NCBI GenBank assembly: GCA_018659375.1
Contig: JABJMO010000058.1
Location: 1-64,000, forward strand
DNA length: 64,000 nucleotides
Origin: Methanobacteriota archaeon
GTDB lineage: Archaea; Thermoplasmatota; Poseidoniia; Poseidoniales; Poseidoniaceae
Direction of reading: 5' to 3'
A program made the position numbers and the translations under genes. Below, piece after piece: positions 25,924 through 34,677 of the stretch; within the stretch, counting starts at the first letter, position 1; each line of letters opens with the position of its first letter. The notes below the pieces were generated by a model. The model searched no databases. It had not been told where the DNA came from and saw nothing but the letters and a program-made list of their open reading frames with translations.

Positions 25924-28128
25924 ATGATGCAGGGGGGTAAACAGTTAGTAAATGCGAAAGCTATTGCGCTAGTAATGTTGTTTTTTTGTTCAATTTACAG
26001 TTTGTCGATTAACAAAACCCTAGAATATGCTGAACAAGAGAATAATCACGCTCAATTCTCGGATAGTAATTCTAATAATCATCAGTGGAATATTACTGCT
26101 GGACAATGGTACAGCATTGAGATATTATGCGAGACTTGCACAGCAGACCTAACACTAAACGAAGCAATATTATCTGAAGAGGCTAGACAGTTCATGGGAC
26201 AAGTCAACACTACAGGGATTTTAGAATTGACAATTGAGAATCATAATGCACAAGATATGGAGGTAATTTCACTATTTGCACCAAATGAAACCTTTCCAAC
26301 AATAAGACCTTCTCCGGGGGAGATTCATCCACTAGTAGAAATCTATGACTGTCATCAAACTGATTCTTGTATCGATAAAGAATCAAGTATTCTAGCTACA
26401 TATCTCGGGACTGGTAATCTAAACGAGGAATTCTACCTCAATGGTTTGCTCGATTCGGAACAATCTGAATTTTTGGGGATAGATGTTGAAGTTGGGGATA
26501 ATTTAGAACTATCAATTGCGTATAGTAGTTCTGATATTGATTTTGAATTATATTTTCAAGATCAAATAAATGAATCCTATTTAGGAAGTATCCTAGCGAC
26601 CTCAACAACAAGCAATTTTTTCGAGAATCCAAATGTTGTATTCATCCCTGTAACCAATAGCGGACGAATGATTGTCAAAGCAACATCTCAGAACGTCAAC
26701 ACATTGTGGTCACTGAAAATAATTAATCATCCACCCATTAGTTCGATGATGTGGAACTTGTCTGAACAAAATGAAATCTTCGGACATACTTCAAAAACTG
26801 TAATCATTGATACTAATGACACTACTGCACTCATATTCCATCCGACAAATATACCCACAAATTACTCTTACCAATGTCTCGTGGGAGGAACTTGGCTATC
26901 TGCTGGTGATGGAATAATGCAGCCTGCAAAAGAAAACTGGATATTTCCACTGCCGAACTCCTCTGCCATAAGGGTGGTATTTACCGGTAGTGCATTTCAT
27001 TTAACTGCGCAATCAGATGTTTTTGCCGACGGCCAAAGTGGCTATGATGCCCCATCATTACCACCAATGAGAATTTCAACAGACAATTCCTCCTGGCCAA
27101 CAATTGATTTAACAAAACCAACTATCAAAGGTGAGTTTACTACTTCTATTGGGGATACATCTGATGTATACAAAATAGAAATTACTGCCTGGGAAGATTC
27201 GGTCCACTTTGTTAAGTTTGAAATCGAGGGAGATATTGAATCACTTGAAATAGAAATGATTTCAAAGGACTTAGTTGACTGGTCAGACATTGATTCAAAA
27301 ACCAAAACAATTGTCAACGGTAAATTACAAGTTGCTATGGAAGTACCAAGAGGTACCCACTTTTTCCGTATATCATTAATTAATTACACTACAACTATTG
27401 ATTGGGGTAATTACACAACACCTATTGATTACACTATATTGACAACCTATCAACTTGTAGATGAAGGTGAAGAACCCTGGTTCCCACCAGATGAAAACGC
27501 TGAAAAATGGGGTTCTATTGCACGATGGATTTTTGGATTCCTATTCCTAACTCCAGCAATATACTTGCTAATCAGTGTACAGAAGAAAAAGTTGTTTGCT
27601 GAGCGACTTAAATCAAAAAAGCAACGACTAGAGTGGTTAAAGATACAGCTTGACAAGGGAATAAGCCCTAAACAAAATCGTCGGTTATTGGCAAAGTCGC
27701 TTGAAGCTGTTGCTATACTTGATTGGGAAGAAGCATGTGAAACTTGGGGGCAGGCCGATGTAGTTTATCGGACTGAAAATGTCGCAATCGTTGCTTGGAA
27801 ACTTGACCAAAGAATAGCCAAACATAATGATTCATGGCCTATAATGATTGGAGTTTACATAATTAAAGGATCATGGGAAATATCTGCTCTGCGATTGGAT
27901 TCACCAAAAGGACAAGCATGGGAAATAGATTCAGTCACTCCTAGGTTCTTGTTTTCCGGCGATGAAATATTTCTAGATTCAATGAATGCAGGCAACAAAA
28001 CCTTTGTGTCTGTGGAACTGAGTGGGACTGCTAGTTCAGTAGACATTGAATTAAATGGAAGAATGGATGGAGAGCCCTCAGCATCCAGAGTTGCTCAAAC
28101 ATTGTACAGAATTAACGAAGAAGAATAA
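25924..28128 (+). CDS. exported membrane-anchored protein of unknown function
   Basis: A 734-residue protein. The N-terminal hydrophobic segment (AKAIALVMLFFCSIYSLSI) is a signal peptide or anchor. The exterior ~500 residues are acidic, contain a C-E-T-C pair near residue 65 and several NxS/T sequons, and look beta-rich, with stretches resembling pre-peptidase C-terminal domains (SIAYSSSDIDFELYF). A transmembrane helix follows at ~533-553, then a ~180-residue cytoplasmic domain. That domain has a short helical hairpin (ERLKSKKQRLEWLKIQLDKG) and a beta-rich segment. I do not recognise the family. Two adjacent ATG codons open the frame. It is divergent from arcS and convergent with dnaJ 4 nt away. 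Confidence 0.7.
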   Translation: MMQGGKQLVNAKAIALVMLFFCSIYSLSINKTLEYAEQENNHAQFSDSNSNNHQWNITAGQWYSIEILCETCTADLTLNEAILSEEARQFMGQVNTTGILELTIENHNAQDMEVISLFAPNETFPTIRPSPGEIHPLVEIYDCHQTDSCIDKESSILATYLGTGNLNEEFYLNGLLDSEQSEFLGIDVEVGDNLELSIAYSSSDIDFELYFQDQINESYLGSILATSTTSNFFENPNVVFIPVTNSGRMIVKATSQNVNTLWSLKIINHPPISSMMWNLSEQNEIFGHTSKTVIIDTNDTTALIFHPTNIPTNYSYQCLVGGTWLSAGDGIMQPAKENWIFPLPNSSAIRVVFTGSAFHLTAQSDVFADGQSGYDAPSLPPMRISTDNSSWPTIDLTKPTIKGEFTTSIGDTSDVYKIEITAWEDSVHFVKFEIEGDIESLEIEMISKDLVDWSDIDSKTKTIVNGKLQVAMEVPRGTHFFRISLINYTTTIDWGNYTTPIDYTILTTYQLVDEGEEPWFPPDENAEKWGSIARWIFGFLFLTPAIYLLISVQKKKLFAERLKSKKQRLEWLKIQLDKGISPKQNRRLLAKSLEAVAILDWEEACETWGQADVVYRTENVAIVAWKLDQRIAKHNDSWPIMIGVYIIKGSWEISALRLDSPKGQAWEIDSVTPRFLFSGDEIFLDSMNAGNKTFVSVELSGTASSVDIELNGRMDGEPSASRVAQTLYRINEEE

Positions 28129-28132
28129 ACCG

Positions 28133-29251
28133 TTATTGTCGTCGCTCTTTGGCATCTTTAATGACTCGTTCTTGCAACTCATCTTGAGAAAGTTCTACAT
28201 TCATTTGTTTGACTAACTTCATGTCGGCTTTACTGATTTTTTTAGGCAGATGTAATTTAACCAAAACCACCACGTCACCTCTGCCAGAACCTCTGATTCT
28301 AGGCAAACCTTTGCCACGGATTTCGATGGTTTTACCAGAGTTAGTCATTTTTGGTATTGAAATTTTTAGCTCTGTACCGTCTATGTGTGGCAAAGTCATT
28401 GTCGTTCCGGCTACCAAATCGGGATATAATAACGGTAAAGACATAATTAAATCTGAACCCGAGCGTTCAAACCAAGGGTGTTCCTCAATTTCAAGTTCAA
28501 TAAATAAATCGCCATTTTCACCTTTACCTCTGTGAGCAGGCTCACCTTTCCCGCGCATTCTAAGCCTTGTGCCGTCCTCTGCACCTCGAGGAACATTAAA
28601 CCGTAATTTAGTTTCTTTTATCTCTTGCCCAGAGCCACTGCATGTTTTACATTTGGTTTTTATTAATTGTCCTACACCAGAACAAGACGGACAATCGCGG
28701 ATTACGTCTTGAACGAAAGGTCCAACTTGTTGGCGTGCTCTTACTTTACCTTGACCACCACAATTACTGCACGAGATAATGTCACCATCTTCTGCACCAG
28801 TTCCATTGCAAGGTTCGCACTTAGAGGGCAGATCTATTTCCAATTCTTCACTGGTTCCTTCAAAGACTGATTCGATGGTTATTGAATACCTTACAATAAC
28901 ATCATTACCGCGGCTTCGTGATCTTCGCCCTCCACCACCAAAAAAGCTGGAAAAGAAATCGCCCCCTAAAATGTCATCTAAATTGATGTTAAATGAACCA
29001 CCGCCAAACCCGCCAGACGGAGAGCCACTAGGACCATTATGACCGAAGCGGTCATACATTTGCCGTTTTTCAGAATCTGAAAGTACTGCATAGGCTTCTT
29101 GAATTTCCTTAAATTTATCCTCAGCATCTTCTTCAGTGCTTCTATCAGGATGATATTTACGTGCTAAACTTCGAAAGGCATTCTTGAGCTCTTTATCGCC
29201 TGCAGATTTATCAACACCGAGTACTTCGTAATAATCCCGTTTCTCAGACAT
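28133..29251 (-). CDS. dnaJ: chaperone protein DnaJ (Hsp40, type A)
   Basis: A co-chaperone that stimulates DnaK ATPase and delivers unfolded protein. The domain order is complete. The J domain (1-70) has the HPD motif at 34-36. A Gly/Phe-rich linker spans ~73-115. Four CxxCxGxG zinc repeats begin at C145, C161, C187 and C201, and the C-terminal substrate-binding domains contain the LRMRGKGEP and IEIRGKGLPR blocks. The ATG at 29251 is preferred to the in-frame TTG before it. At 372 residues it is normal in length. Neither dnaK nor grpE is next to it here, unlike most bacterial and many archaeal arrangements. DnaJ entered mesophilic archaea from bacteria, in the established view. Confidence 0.95.
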   Translation of the reverse strand: MSEKRDYYEVLGVDKSAGDKELKNAFRSLARKYHPDRSTEEDAEDKFKEIQEAYAVLSDSEKRQMYDRFGHNGPSGSPSGGFGGGSFNINLDDILGGDFFSSFFGGGGRRSRSRGNDVIVRYSITIESVFEGTSEELEIDLPSKCEPCNGTGAEDGDIISCSNCGGQGKVRARQQVGPFVQDVIRDCPSCSGVGQLIKTKCKTCSGSGQEIKETKLRFNVPRGAEDGTRLRMRGKGEPAHRGKGENGDLFIELEIEEHPWFERSGSDLIMSLPLLYPDLVAGTTMTLPHIDGTELKISIPKMTNSGKTIEIRGKGLPRIRGSGRGDVVVLVKLHLPKKISKADMKLVKQMNVELSQDELQERVIKDAKERRQ

Positions 29252-29314
29252 CAAAATCCCCCTTCATGCTCTCGGATAACACAATGTCTTTCAATATCTC
29301 GGATGGATTTTGGC

Positions 29315-30289
29315 TCAAATAACATCTAGACCACAATTATCGCAGAACCTGTCACCAGTTTTGATGGGATAATTACAACCTCGACACTGTGGTTGTTGAA
29401 GGCTTACAGGTGGATTAAAAGTCTGTTGATTACTATTTGGCAGCATGGCCATTGCTTCTATTGAGTGGGTCGAATTATTGCCTGCATTTGGTGCTGCAAA
29501 GGCAGAATAATTCTTTACTACTGGAGTGGGATTATTTGGCGAACCTTGCTGTTCTAGTACATTTGGCGTATCAGAGTCTACATTATCTGAATATAAAACT
29601 TCAGAGTCTGGATCGATGGAAACCTCATTTCGCTCATACTGAATCGGTGCTTGTGGTTTCACTGCTCTAACTGGGGCTGCTTCAGCAGCGGCAGTAAGCG
29701 CTGCCATTCTTCTCTCCTCTCTTGATTCAGCAGATGAATCACCCTTAAATAAACCGGAAATGAAATCAAGAAGCTTATCCATAGGACTAGTTTTCCTAGT
29801 TGCACCAATAGTTGCTGTAATCTCTTGTTCATCAAATGTTGATTTGCCTGAAACTCTCCTAGTTGCTTCTACGATAGTTTTTGATTCATTTAACATATCA
29901 ACATCTACTTTATTATCATCCGATAACTCCATTTCTGGTGATTCTGTAGATATCTGCGAGACATTTTTAGCTAAATTAGTTGTATCATTCAACCTGTCTG
30001 ATATTTCAGCATTACTTTGCCAAACCCCGGACTCTTCAGCAGCGTAGGTCTTCTTCATTTGCCTCATCACTTTAGAACGACGATATTCGTAATCCTTGAC
30101 TGTATTGGATTTGCGGTAAATGAAAATCCCGATTAACACACCGGTTAGATAATACGGTATCATCAACAATGGTTCGATTTTGAATACGTCTCGAAGAGGA
30201 GTAATAATCACATGAAAAAAACCCAATAATAAAATTGGCAGAACCGAGACACTCTGAGAACTAAGTGACTTTTCAACCATTGTACTCAT
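29315..30289 (-). CDS. membrane protein with C-terminal zinc ribbon
   Basis: A protein of ~324 residues from the ATG at 30289. The longer frame overlaps the glycosyltransferase by 56 nt, so this later start (MSTMVEKSLSS) is preferred. Two hydrophobic helices near the N terminus (VSVLPILLLGFFHVIITPL and EPLLMIPYYLTGVLIGIFIY) are followed by a long, charged, probably disordered cytoplasmic region. The end is a zinc ribbon, CRGCNYPIKTGDRFCDNCGLDVI, of the double-CxxC zinc-ribbon type. No enzymatic motif is visible. It is 20 nt downstream of the glycosyltransferase and may be co-transcribed with it. Confidence 0.68.
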   Translation of the reverse strand: MSTMVEKSLSSQSVSVLPILLLGFFHVIITPLRDVFKIEPLLMIPYYLTGVLIGIFIYRKSNTVKDYEYRRSKVMRQMKKTYAAEESGVWQSNAEISDRLNDTTNLAKNVSQISTESPEMELSDDNKVDVDMLNESKTIVEATRRVSGKSTFDEQEITATIGATRKTSPMDKLLDFISGLFKGDSSAESREERRMAALTAAAEAAPVRAVKPQAPIQYERNEVSIDPDSEVLYSDNVDSDTPNVLEQQGSPNNPTPVVKNYSAFAAPNAGNNSTHSIEAMAMLPNSNQQTFNPPVSLQQPQCRGCNYPIKTGDRFCDNCGLDVI

Positions 30290-30308
30290 CTCATGAAATG
30301 TGGCATTG

Positions 30309-31361
30309 TTATTGAGAGTTCCCATCTTTTGATTCTCTATCGTTAAAAGAACTAGGCTTACCAATTAATCCGTAAATTAGGCCAAGTGAAAACATGAAAT
30401 GAAGTAAAAAGATGCAAATCGGCAAACCAAATAATAAGGAGATTCTGCGCTTAAGTAAGACTAATCTTATAGATTCTAGAATTAATGTTACGCCATATAG
30501 TGTGGCAGGGACAAACCAAAACGGCGAGGAAGTCATCAACAAAATAGATGTTAAAATCACGCCAAACCATGGAAAAAACTCCCTTAACCTAAGCCTTTTG
30601 GGGTGCCTTAAGACGGTTTTAGTACGCCAAAAGCCATACCTAAAACCCATTTTAGACCAACTATCCAAAGATTTGCGCTTAGTCATACCGACTTTTACTA
30701 AATCGGTTTTGAACAATAAAAACCCTGCATCAATCATACGCATGGAAAGATCACTATCTTGACTAGTGATAAAATCTGTATTCCAACCACCCACTAATTC
30801 AATTGCTTCGCGACTGTGAAGACAAAAAGCAGGTACAGAGGTTTTCACTGTCCCGGTAAAATTATCAAATTGCCCAGAACCACTGCCTAGAGGAGATGAT
30901 AATGCACCTTCGACCCATGATTCAACCAGTTCTAATTGTCCTATTCGAGTGGTAACTTTACTCCCTAGTGCACCAATAGGTTGTTTATTTATTGACTCTA
31001 ATCTTTCCATTTCGTCTAACAATGTAGCAATGTGAGTCTCACTTACAGTACAATGTCCGATTATTTCCAAAAAATACTTTACCGAATTTGGAACTAGTTC
31101 CATGGCTAAGTTTCTAGCCTCTGCAACATATTTGCCATCATTTTTCGCAAGTATTATTTCAGGACCATCGCTGTTCTGTTCGATAAATTGTTCGATAATT
31201 TGGATCGACTTGTCTGTTGATCCGCCGTCTAATACAACAATTATATGTTGGTCTTTAGAAAGTGTTTGATTAGCAATTGAACCTAGGCAATCAGCGATAT
31301 TATCCTGTTCGTTTAATATCGGTATCACTGTTGCTACTAACGGATTAGTTGCCCCAGCCAT
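30309..31361 (-). CDS. family 2 glycosyltransferase, membrane-associated
   Basis: A 350-residue inverting GT-A glycosyltransferase. The N terminus (VATVIPILNEQDNIADCLGSI) and nucleotide-binding DGGSTD motif (~45-50) are classic GT2. A later QDSDLSMRMIDAG segment supplies the acceptor-side ED-type acid and matches succinoglycan ExoA-like enzymes. The last ~90 residues hold two or three hydrophobic helices (VILTSILLMTSSPFWFV, ISLLFGLPICIFLLHFMFSLGLIYGLI), so it sits on the cytoplasmic membrane face. A role in building a surface glycan or the lipid-linked oligosaccharide used by AglB is plausible but not shown; donor and acceptor are unknown. The start ATG at 31361 is divergent from the UPF0201 gene. 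Confidence 0.88.
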   Translation of the reverse strand: MAGATNPLVATVIPILNEQDNIADCLGSIANQTLSKDQHIIVVLDGGSTDKSIQIIEQFIEQNSDGPEIILAKNDGKYVAEARNLAMELVPNSVKYFLEIIGHCTVSETHIATLLDEMERLESINKQPIGALGSKVTTRIGQLELVESWVEGALSSPLGSGSGQFDNFTGTVKTSVPAFCLHSREAIELVGGWNTDFITSQDSDLSMRMIDAGFLLFKTDLVKVGMTKRKSLDSWSKMGFRYGFWRTKTVLRHPKRLRLREFFPWFGVILTSILLMTSSPFWFVPATLYGVTLILESIRLVLLKRRISLLFGLPICIFLLHFMFSLGLIYGLIGKPSSFNDRESKDGNSQ

Positions 31362-31467
31362 GATGATGGATTAGTGTACACAATTTCATACTTACCCGTA
31401 ATTTTGGTAAAATGAACAGTTTGAATAGTAATTGTCTACTAGCCGTATTGTGTCAGCACAAAGGATT

Positions 31468-31962
31468 ATGTTGAATGGCCTTGATGAAGGAATCAAGGTC
31501 CAAATATCTACTACAATAACGGGAGCTGAATCTCCAAAACTGGTTATGGAGAGCGTACAAAACATATTTCCTGATTTTACCGCAGATGAATGTGCAGAAC
31601 CTGAATTTGGAGTTAGTACTAATTATCATTGGATAAATGAACAAATATCGCTAAATAATTTCCTTCAAATGGTTCACAAACAAGCAATTTTAGATACCGC
31701 CCTAGATGTAATGAGTTTGAAACTGAAACATCAGAAAACCAGTTTCCAACTATTACGTCAAGCGAGTATTGCAAACAAAATAGCATTCAATTTGGAACAA
31801 GGCAACCCACTTGGTGGGGTGATTAACGTTGAGTTGAGCGGTGAGAATCTTGCTGACTGGCTTGAAGCTGCAACATGGCATAAGGGTAGAGACGCAGTGC
31901 CAAAAAAAATCAATGACGAGCGGAAAATGGAAGTTGACGGTGAGGCTTCTACTTGGATTTGA
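31468..31962 (+). CDS. UPF0201 family protein (predicted RNA-binding, dsRBD-like fold)
   Basis: An archaeal protein of the UPF0201/COG1931 family, predicted to bind RNA through a double-stranded-RNA-binding-like fold; its biochemical function is unknown. Family hallmarks are IKVQISTTITGAESPKLVMESVQNIFPDF at the start, then KQAILDTALDVM, and the core FQLLRQASIANKIAF with LGGVINVEL. A TTG-initiated frame opens at 31432, but I prefer the ATG at 31468: homologues begin right before the first strand and AAAGGATT lies just upstream as a ribosome-binding site. Its 3' end overlaps the convergent Pcp-Nudix gene by 14 bp. Confidence 0.82.
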   Translation: MLNGLDEGIKVQISTTITGAESPKLVMESVQNIFPDFTADECAEPEFGVSTNYHWINEQISLNNFLQMVHKQAILDTALDVMSLKLKHQKTSFQLLRQASIANKIAFNLEQGNPLGGVINVELSGENLADWLEAATWHKGRDAVPKKINDERKMEVDGEASTWI

Positions 31963-32968
31963 GTATCCTTAGAACCTCTTTTGCCGCATCTTTATCAGCA
32001 CCCAATAAGTCAACCTCACCGATACTGTCAAACCATGAAATATAGTCATGGCTAGTCCACTCATCAACATTATCATAACGTTGATTTGCAGTCAAAGACA
32101 GTCTCATTAAATGTAATACAACACAGAGTTCATCATACTCAAAAAACCACTTACCAAAGTTAGTGCACTCAATTACATGCCAATTAAACTCTTCTTTGAT
32201 TTCCCTAATTATCGCTTCCACCAAAGACTCATTCGCTTCGACTTTACCACCTGGGAACTCCCATTTACCTGGCATATTAGATGACATATTTCGACGGGCT
32301 AACAACATCTTGCCATCATCGATAATCAAGCCCCCAACTACCTCAATTACTGGTTTAAAAAAAAGTCTGCTAAATATTTGATATAATGAAGTTAGCGATT
32401 CGGCTGCAGGTATTCGATCCTCACTTGGCAAATGAATAAAGCAACACTGTATTCTATTTTGGAGATGTTTAGTTGACAATGCTAACAATGTCTGATAATA
32501 TGTCTCATTACAAATAAAACTACCAGCGTCGTTTGATTTGGTAATGTATTTGATTGGTGGATATGATAACCTTTGAATCAAAGCATCATTAGCCAAAATA
32601 TCACTATCGCCCAGTTTACTATCCTTCACCATACGCCCAGAATTATCACTAATCCTCATATCAAGAACGTTTTTAGCAGTGGTTTCAAGTCTTATTTGAT
32701 CACATGAATCACATAAACCAAGATGTATTATGGCGTCCCATACCTCACCTTGCTCCAATCTTTTAGCGATAGCATTGCTGCCATTCTGATCTACAGTTAA
32801 GACCATCTTTTCCACAAAAATTTGTTGGTTAGAGAGTTTTTTATCGCGATAGTTCTGCCATGGGTCAGAAATGGTAAGTATTTCTGGTACATTTTCAAGT
32901 ATGTCCATGGAAATATTGGTTTTATGGTCGCCAAATGGTTCAAATCCTGTAACCAATATTCGCACCAT
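31949..32968 (-). CDS. pyroglutamyl peptidase (C15) fused to a Nudix hydrolase
   Basis: A two-domain protein of 339 residues. Residues 1-~200 are a pyrrolidone-carboxylate peptidase, which removes N-terminal pyroglutamate from peptides. The start reads MVRILVTGFEPFGDH, and the catalytic triad is in its usual contexts: Glu95 (RLETTAKN), Cys153 (AGSFICNE) and His179 (CFIHLPSED). Residues ~207-339 are a Nudix hydrolase of the MutT/8-oxo-dGTP type (VVGGLIIDDGKMLLARR). The Nudix box is present (G241-x5-E247-x7-R255-E256-xx-E259-E260), with Asn replacing the later glycine. The ATG at 32968 is chosen over a TTG five codons upstream. I know of no named protein with this fusion. The two activities have no obvious shared substrate. 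Confidence 0.88.
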   Translation of the reverse strand: MVRILVTGFEPFGDHKTNISMDILENVPEILTISDPWQNYRDKKLSNQQIFVEKMVLTVDQNGSNAIAKRLEQGEVWDAIIHLGLCDSCDQIRLETTAKNVLDMRISDNSGRMVKDSKLGDSDILANDALIQRLSYPPIKYITKSNDAGSFICNETYYQTLLALSTKHLQNRIQCCFIHLPSEDRIPAAESLTSLYQIFSRLFFKPVIEVVGGLIIDDGKMLLARRNMSSNMPGKWEFPGGKVEANESLVEAIIREIKEEFNWHVIECTNFGKWFFEYDELCVVLHLMRLSLTANQRYDNVDEWTSHDYISWFDSIGEVDLLGADKDAAKEVLRILKSK

Positions 32969-33061
32969 GAAAACCCGAGTCAACCATTACTTTTGACCTG
33001 TTCGTGTTTTTTTATGGGTTATATTGACATGCAATTAGGGTTTGGTGTTAATTGAGCCAGT

Positions 33062-33403
33062 ATGAACAATTCTCAATTTGTCCAAGTTGAAGAAGAGCCC
33101 AAAACGGGCGTCACTGGCTTCAAAATTTTCCGTCAGATTTGGAAAGAAATGACTTTGGGAGTCGGATTTTGGGGAGCATTACGACCTTTGTTTGCCGCGA
33201 TCATTGCCGCAGTCCCATTCTTCTTTTTAGGTCAACATTTCAATAGAAAACATCAGAAGGGGTTTGACTGGGCATTACTACAAATACCACTCGCTTTAAC
33301 GGTAGTTTTGTGGTTTGTTCTTTGGTTCTACTCGATATTTGATGCTTGGAGAGAAGCAACCAAATTTGTCGCTGAAAAAAATAATCAATTAGTCCACAAT
33401 TGA
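33062..33403 (+). CDS. small two-helix membrane protein
   Basis: A 113-residue protein with two hydrophobic segments: ALRPLFAAIIAAVPFFFLG (~40-58) and LLQIPLALTVVLWFVLWFYSIF (~77-98). The soluble N terminus (EEEPKTGVTGFKIFRQIWKEM) and short C terminus would both face the same side. I do not recognise the family. It starts 93 nt from the divergent Pcp-Nudix start and overlaps the end of the convergent protease gene by 19 bp. Function unknown. Confidence 0.65.
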   Translation: MNNSQFVQVEEEPKTGVTGFKIFRQIWKEMTLGVGFWGALRPLFAAIIAAVPFFFLGQHFNRKHQKGFDWALLQIPLALTVVLWFVLWFYSIFDAWREATKFVAEKNNQLVHN

Positions 33404-34170
33404 TTGTTGGTTTCAATCTCGCCACTCAACATGCCCGCAAGGTCATTTAGGTCATCGGAATCAAAATCATCGGGTAATTGACCTGTTATTATGTTCCCAA
33501 TATTAGCTGACTCTATAGCCCAATACATGACCGAATCTTCATTATTTGAATGGCCTTCATGCTCCTCATCTTCGTGTTCTACCGGCGATTCATAGACCAA
33601 ATTAACCAGTCCTAACAAATGACCGAATTCATGAACTAAAACACTGTTTTCAATTTCTTCAGCAGATGGTCTGTTGAAGATAGGACCCTCAGCATCATCC
33701 ACAGCATCACCAAAAACTGCTACGGTAGATGCATCTACCGCCACACCAAGAACACCGTCATTAGCGTACTGACCTGATGGGAAAATCGCTTGCCAATAAA
33801 GGGTAGAACCGCGTTCAGGATCATTTAACTTTGCATTCCAACCTTTTTCTCTTACATCATTTGAAGACCATTGACCTTCGTGCCCAAAATCTGTCTCTGT
33901 AAGAAGTATTTCGATACCCTGTGGTTTGTTACATACCTGTTCAAGACGGGTTTTTACTAAATCAATGGAGGTTTGTTCAGGCAAATAGCCTGACTCATAA
34001 TCAATTTCTACGACCATTGAAGTATATTTATCGTCGCTTAAACAAGCAAGAGTTAATCCTCCAGGTATGCCTCTTTCTAATTCTTTTGAATCATCACCAA
34101 AGCATCCTGATAGTCCAGCACTAATCATGAGGAAAACAAGCAGTACCGGGATTGAATTGCTGCTTGCCAT
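33385..34170 (-). CDS. lipoprotein-like HExxH zinc protease
   Basis: An exported protein of ~261 residues from the ATG at 34170 (MASSNSIPVLLVFLM). The hydrophobic signal ends in a lipobox-like LSGC, suggesting a lipid-anchored surface protein. Near the C terminus lies HEFGHLLGLVN, a zinc-peptidase motif with two His ligands and the catalytic Glu. The metzincin third His (expected at the final position) is Asn. A downstream acidic/His-rich loop (EHEDEEHEGH) and SVMYWA, a likely Met-turn, follow. Some haloarchaeal proteins share this HEFGHLLGLVN...H...MYW layout, so the third ligand probably comes from the loop. A longer frame opens at 34230 but overlaps the next gene and lacks a better signal. 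Confidence 0.78.
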   Translation of the reverse strand: MASSNSIPVLLVFLMISAGLSGCFGDDSKELERGIPGGLTLACLSDDKYTSMVVEIDYESGYLPEQTSIDLVKTRLEQVCNKPQGIEILLTETDFGHEGQWSSNDVREKGWNAKLNDPERGSTLYWQAIFPSGQYANDGVLGVAVDASTVAVFGDAVDDAEGPIFNRPSAEEIENSVLVHEFGHLLGLVNLVYESPVEHEDEEHEGHSNNEDSVMYWAIESANIGNIITGQLPDDFDSDDLNDLAGMLSGEIETNNQLWTN

Positions 34171-34207
34171 GGTTTCACCCGAAATATCATTATTATAAAA
34201 AAAATGG

Positions 34208-34651
34208 CTACCAATCTTCTGGAATCTCAAATGGAGAAAATAATTGACCTGGTGAGGTAATGCTAGATAATTGGCTCCTTGCCAAATGCTCCCACATTCT
34301 TAGGGTAGAAATACCGTCAATAAGAATCATTTCTGTTTCGACCATTGTTACTCGTATTAAGGTCATCAAAATATCCATTCGATCCTCGTCAACAACTGAT
34401 AAAATTTTATCTACACTAAGGGACGATGCTACTTCTTCACTGATTGGTGTGATAATAGGCCACTGATTTTTCAACTTTTCAGGTATCTCACTATTATTCG
34501 TTGCTGCATGTTCTTCTAAGGATGTAAGCATTGGAGAAAGCATATTTTGTATTACGATGCTTACCTCAACCAAGGGCATATTTAATTGTTTTATTAGGTT
34601 TACAACACGTTCTTGGAGAGTTACCAAACCCTCTACCGCATCTTCTGACAT
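34208..34651 (-). CDS. helical protein of unknown function
   Basis: About 147 residues from the ATG at 34651, chosen because the longer frame starts with TTG overlapping the upstream stop; GGTGG lies 5-9 nt before this ATG. The protein is mostly amphipathic helix (EGLVTLQERVVNLIKQLNMP, RMDILMTLIRVTMVETEMILI) without signal, cysteines or catalytic motif. The family is not recognised. It follows the giant repeat protein by 26 nt and precedes the HExxH lipoprotein gene, so it may be in the same transcript. Confidence 0.6.
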   Translation of the reverse strand: MSEDAVEGLVTLQERVVNLIKQLNMPLVEVSIVIQNMLSPMLTSLEEHAATNNSEIPEKLKNQWPIITPISEEVASSLSVDKILSVVDEDRMDILMTLIRVTMVETEMILIDGISTLRMWEHLARSQLSSITSPGQLFSPFEIPEDW

Positions 34652-34677
34652 AATTCCACCAAATTTAGTTGTAAGTC

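Noticed and set aside
32822-33055. 77-codon plus-strand frame ahead of the small membrane protein
   Set aside because: Mostly antisense to the start of the pyroglutamyl-peptidase domain; no homology seen and no ribosome-binding site.
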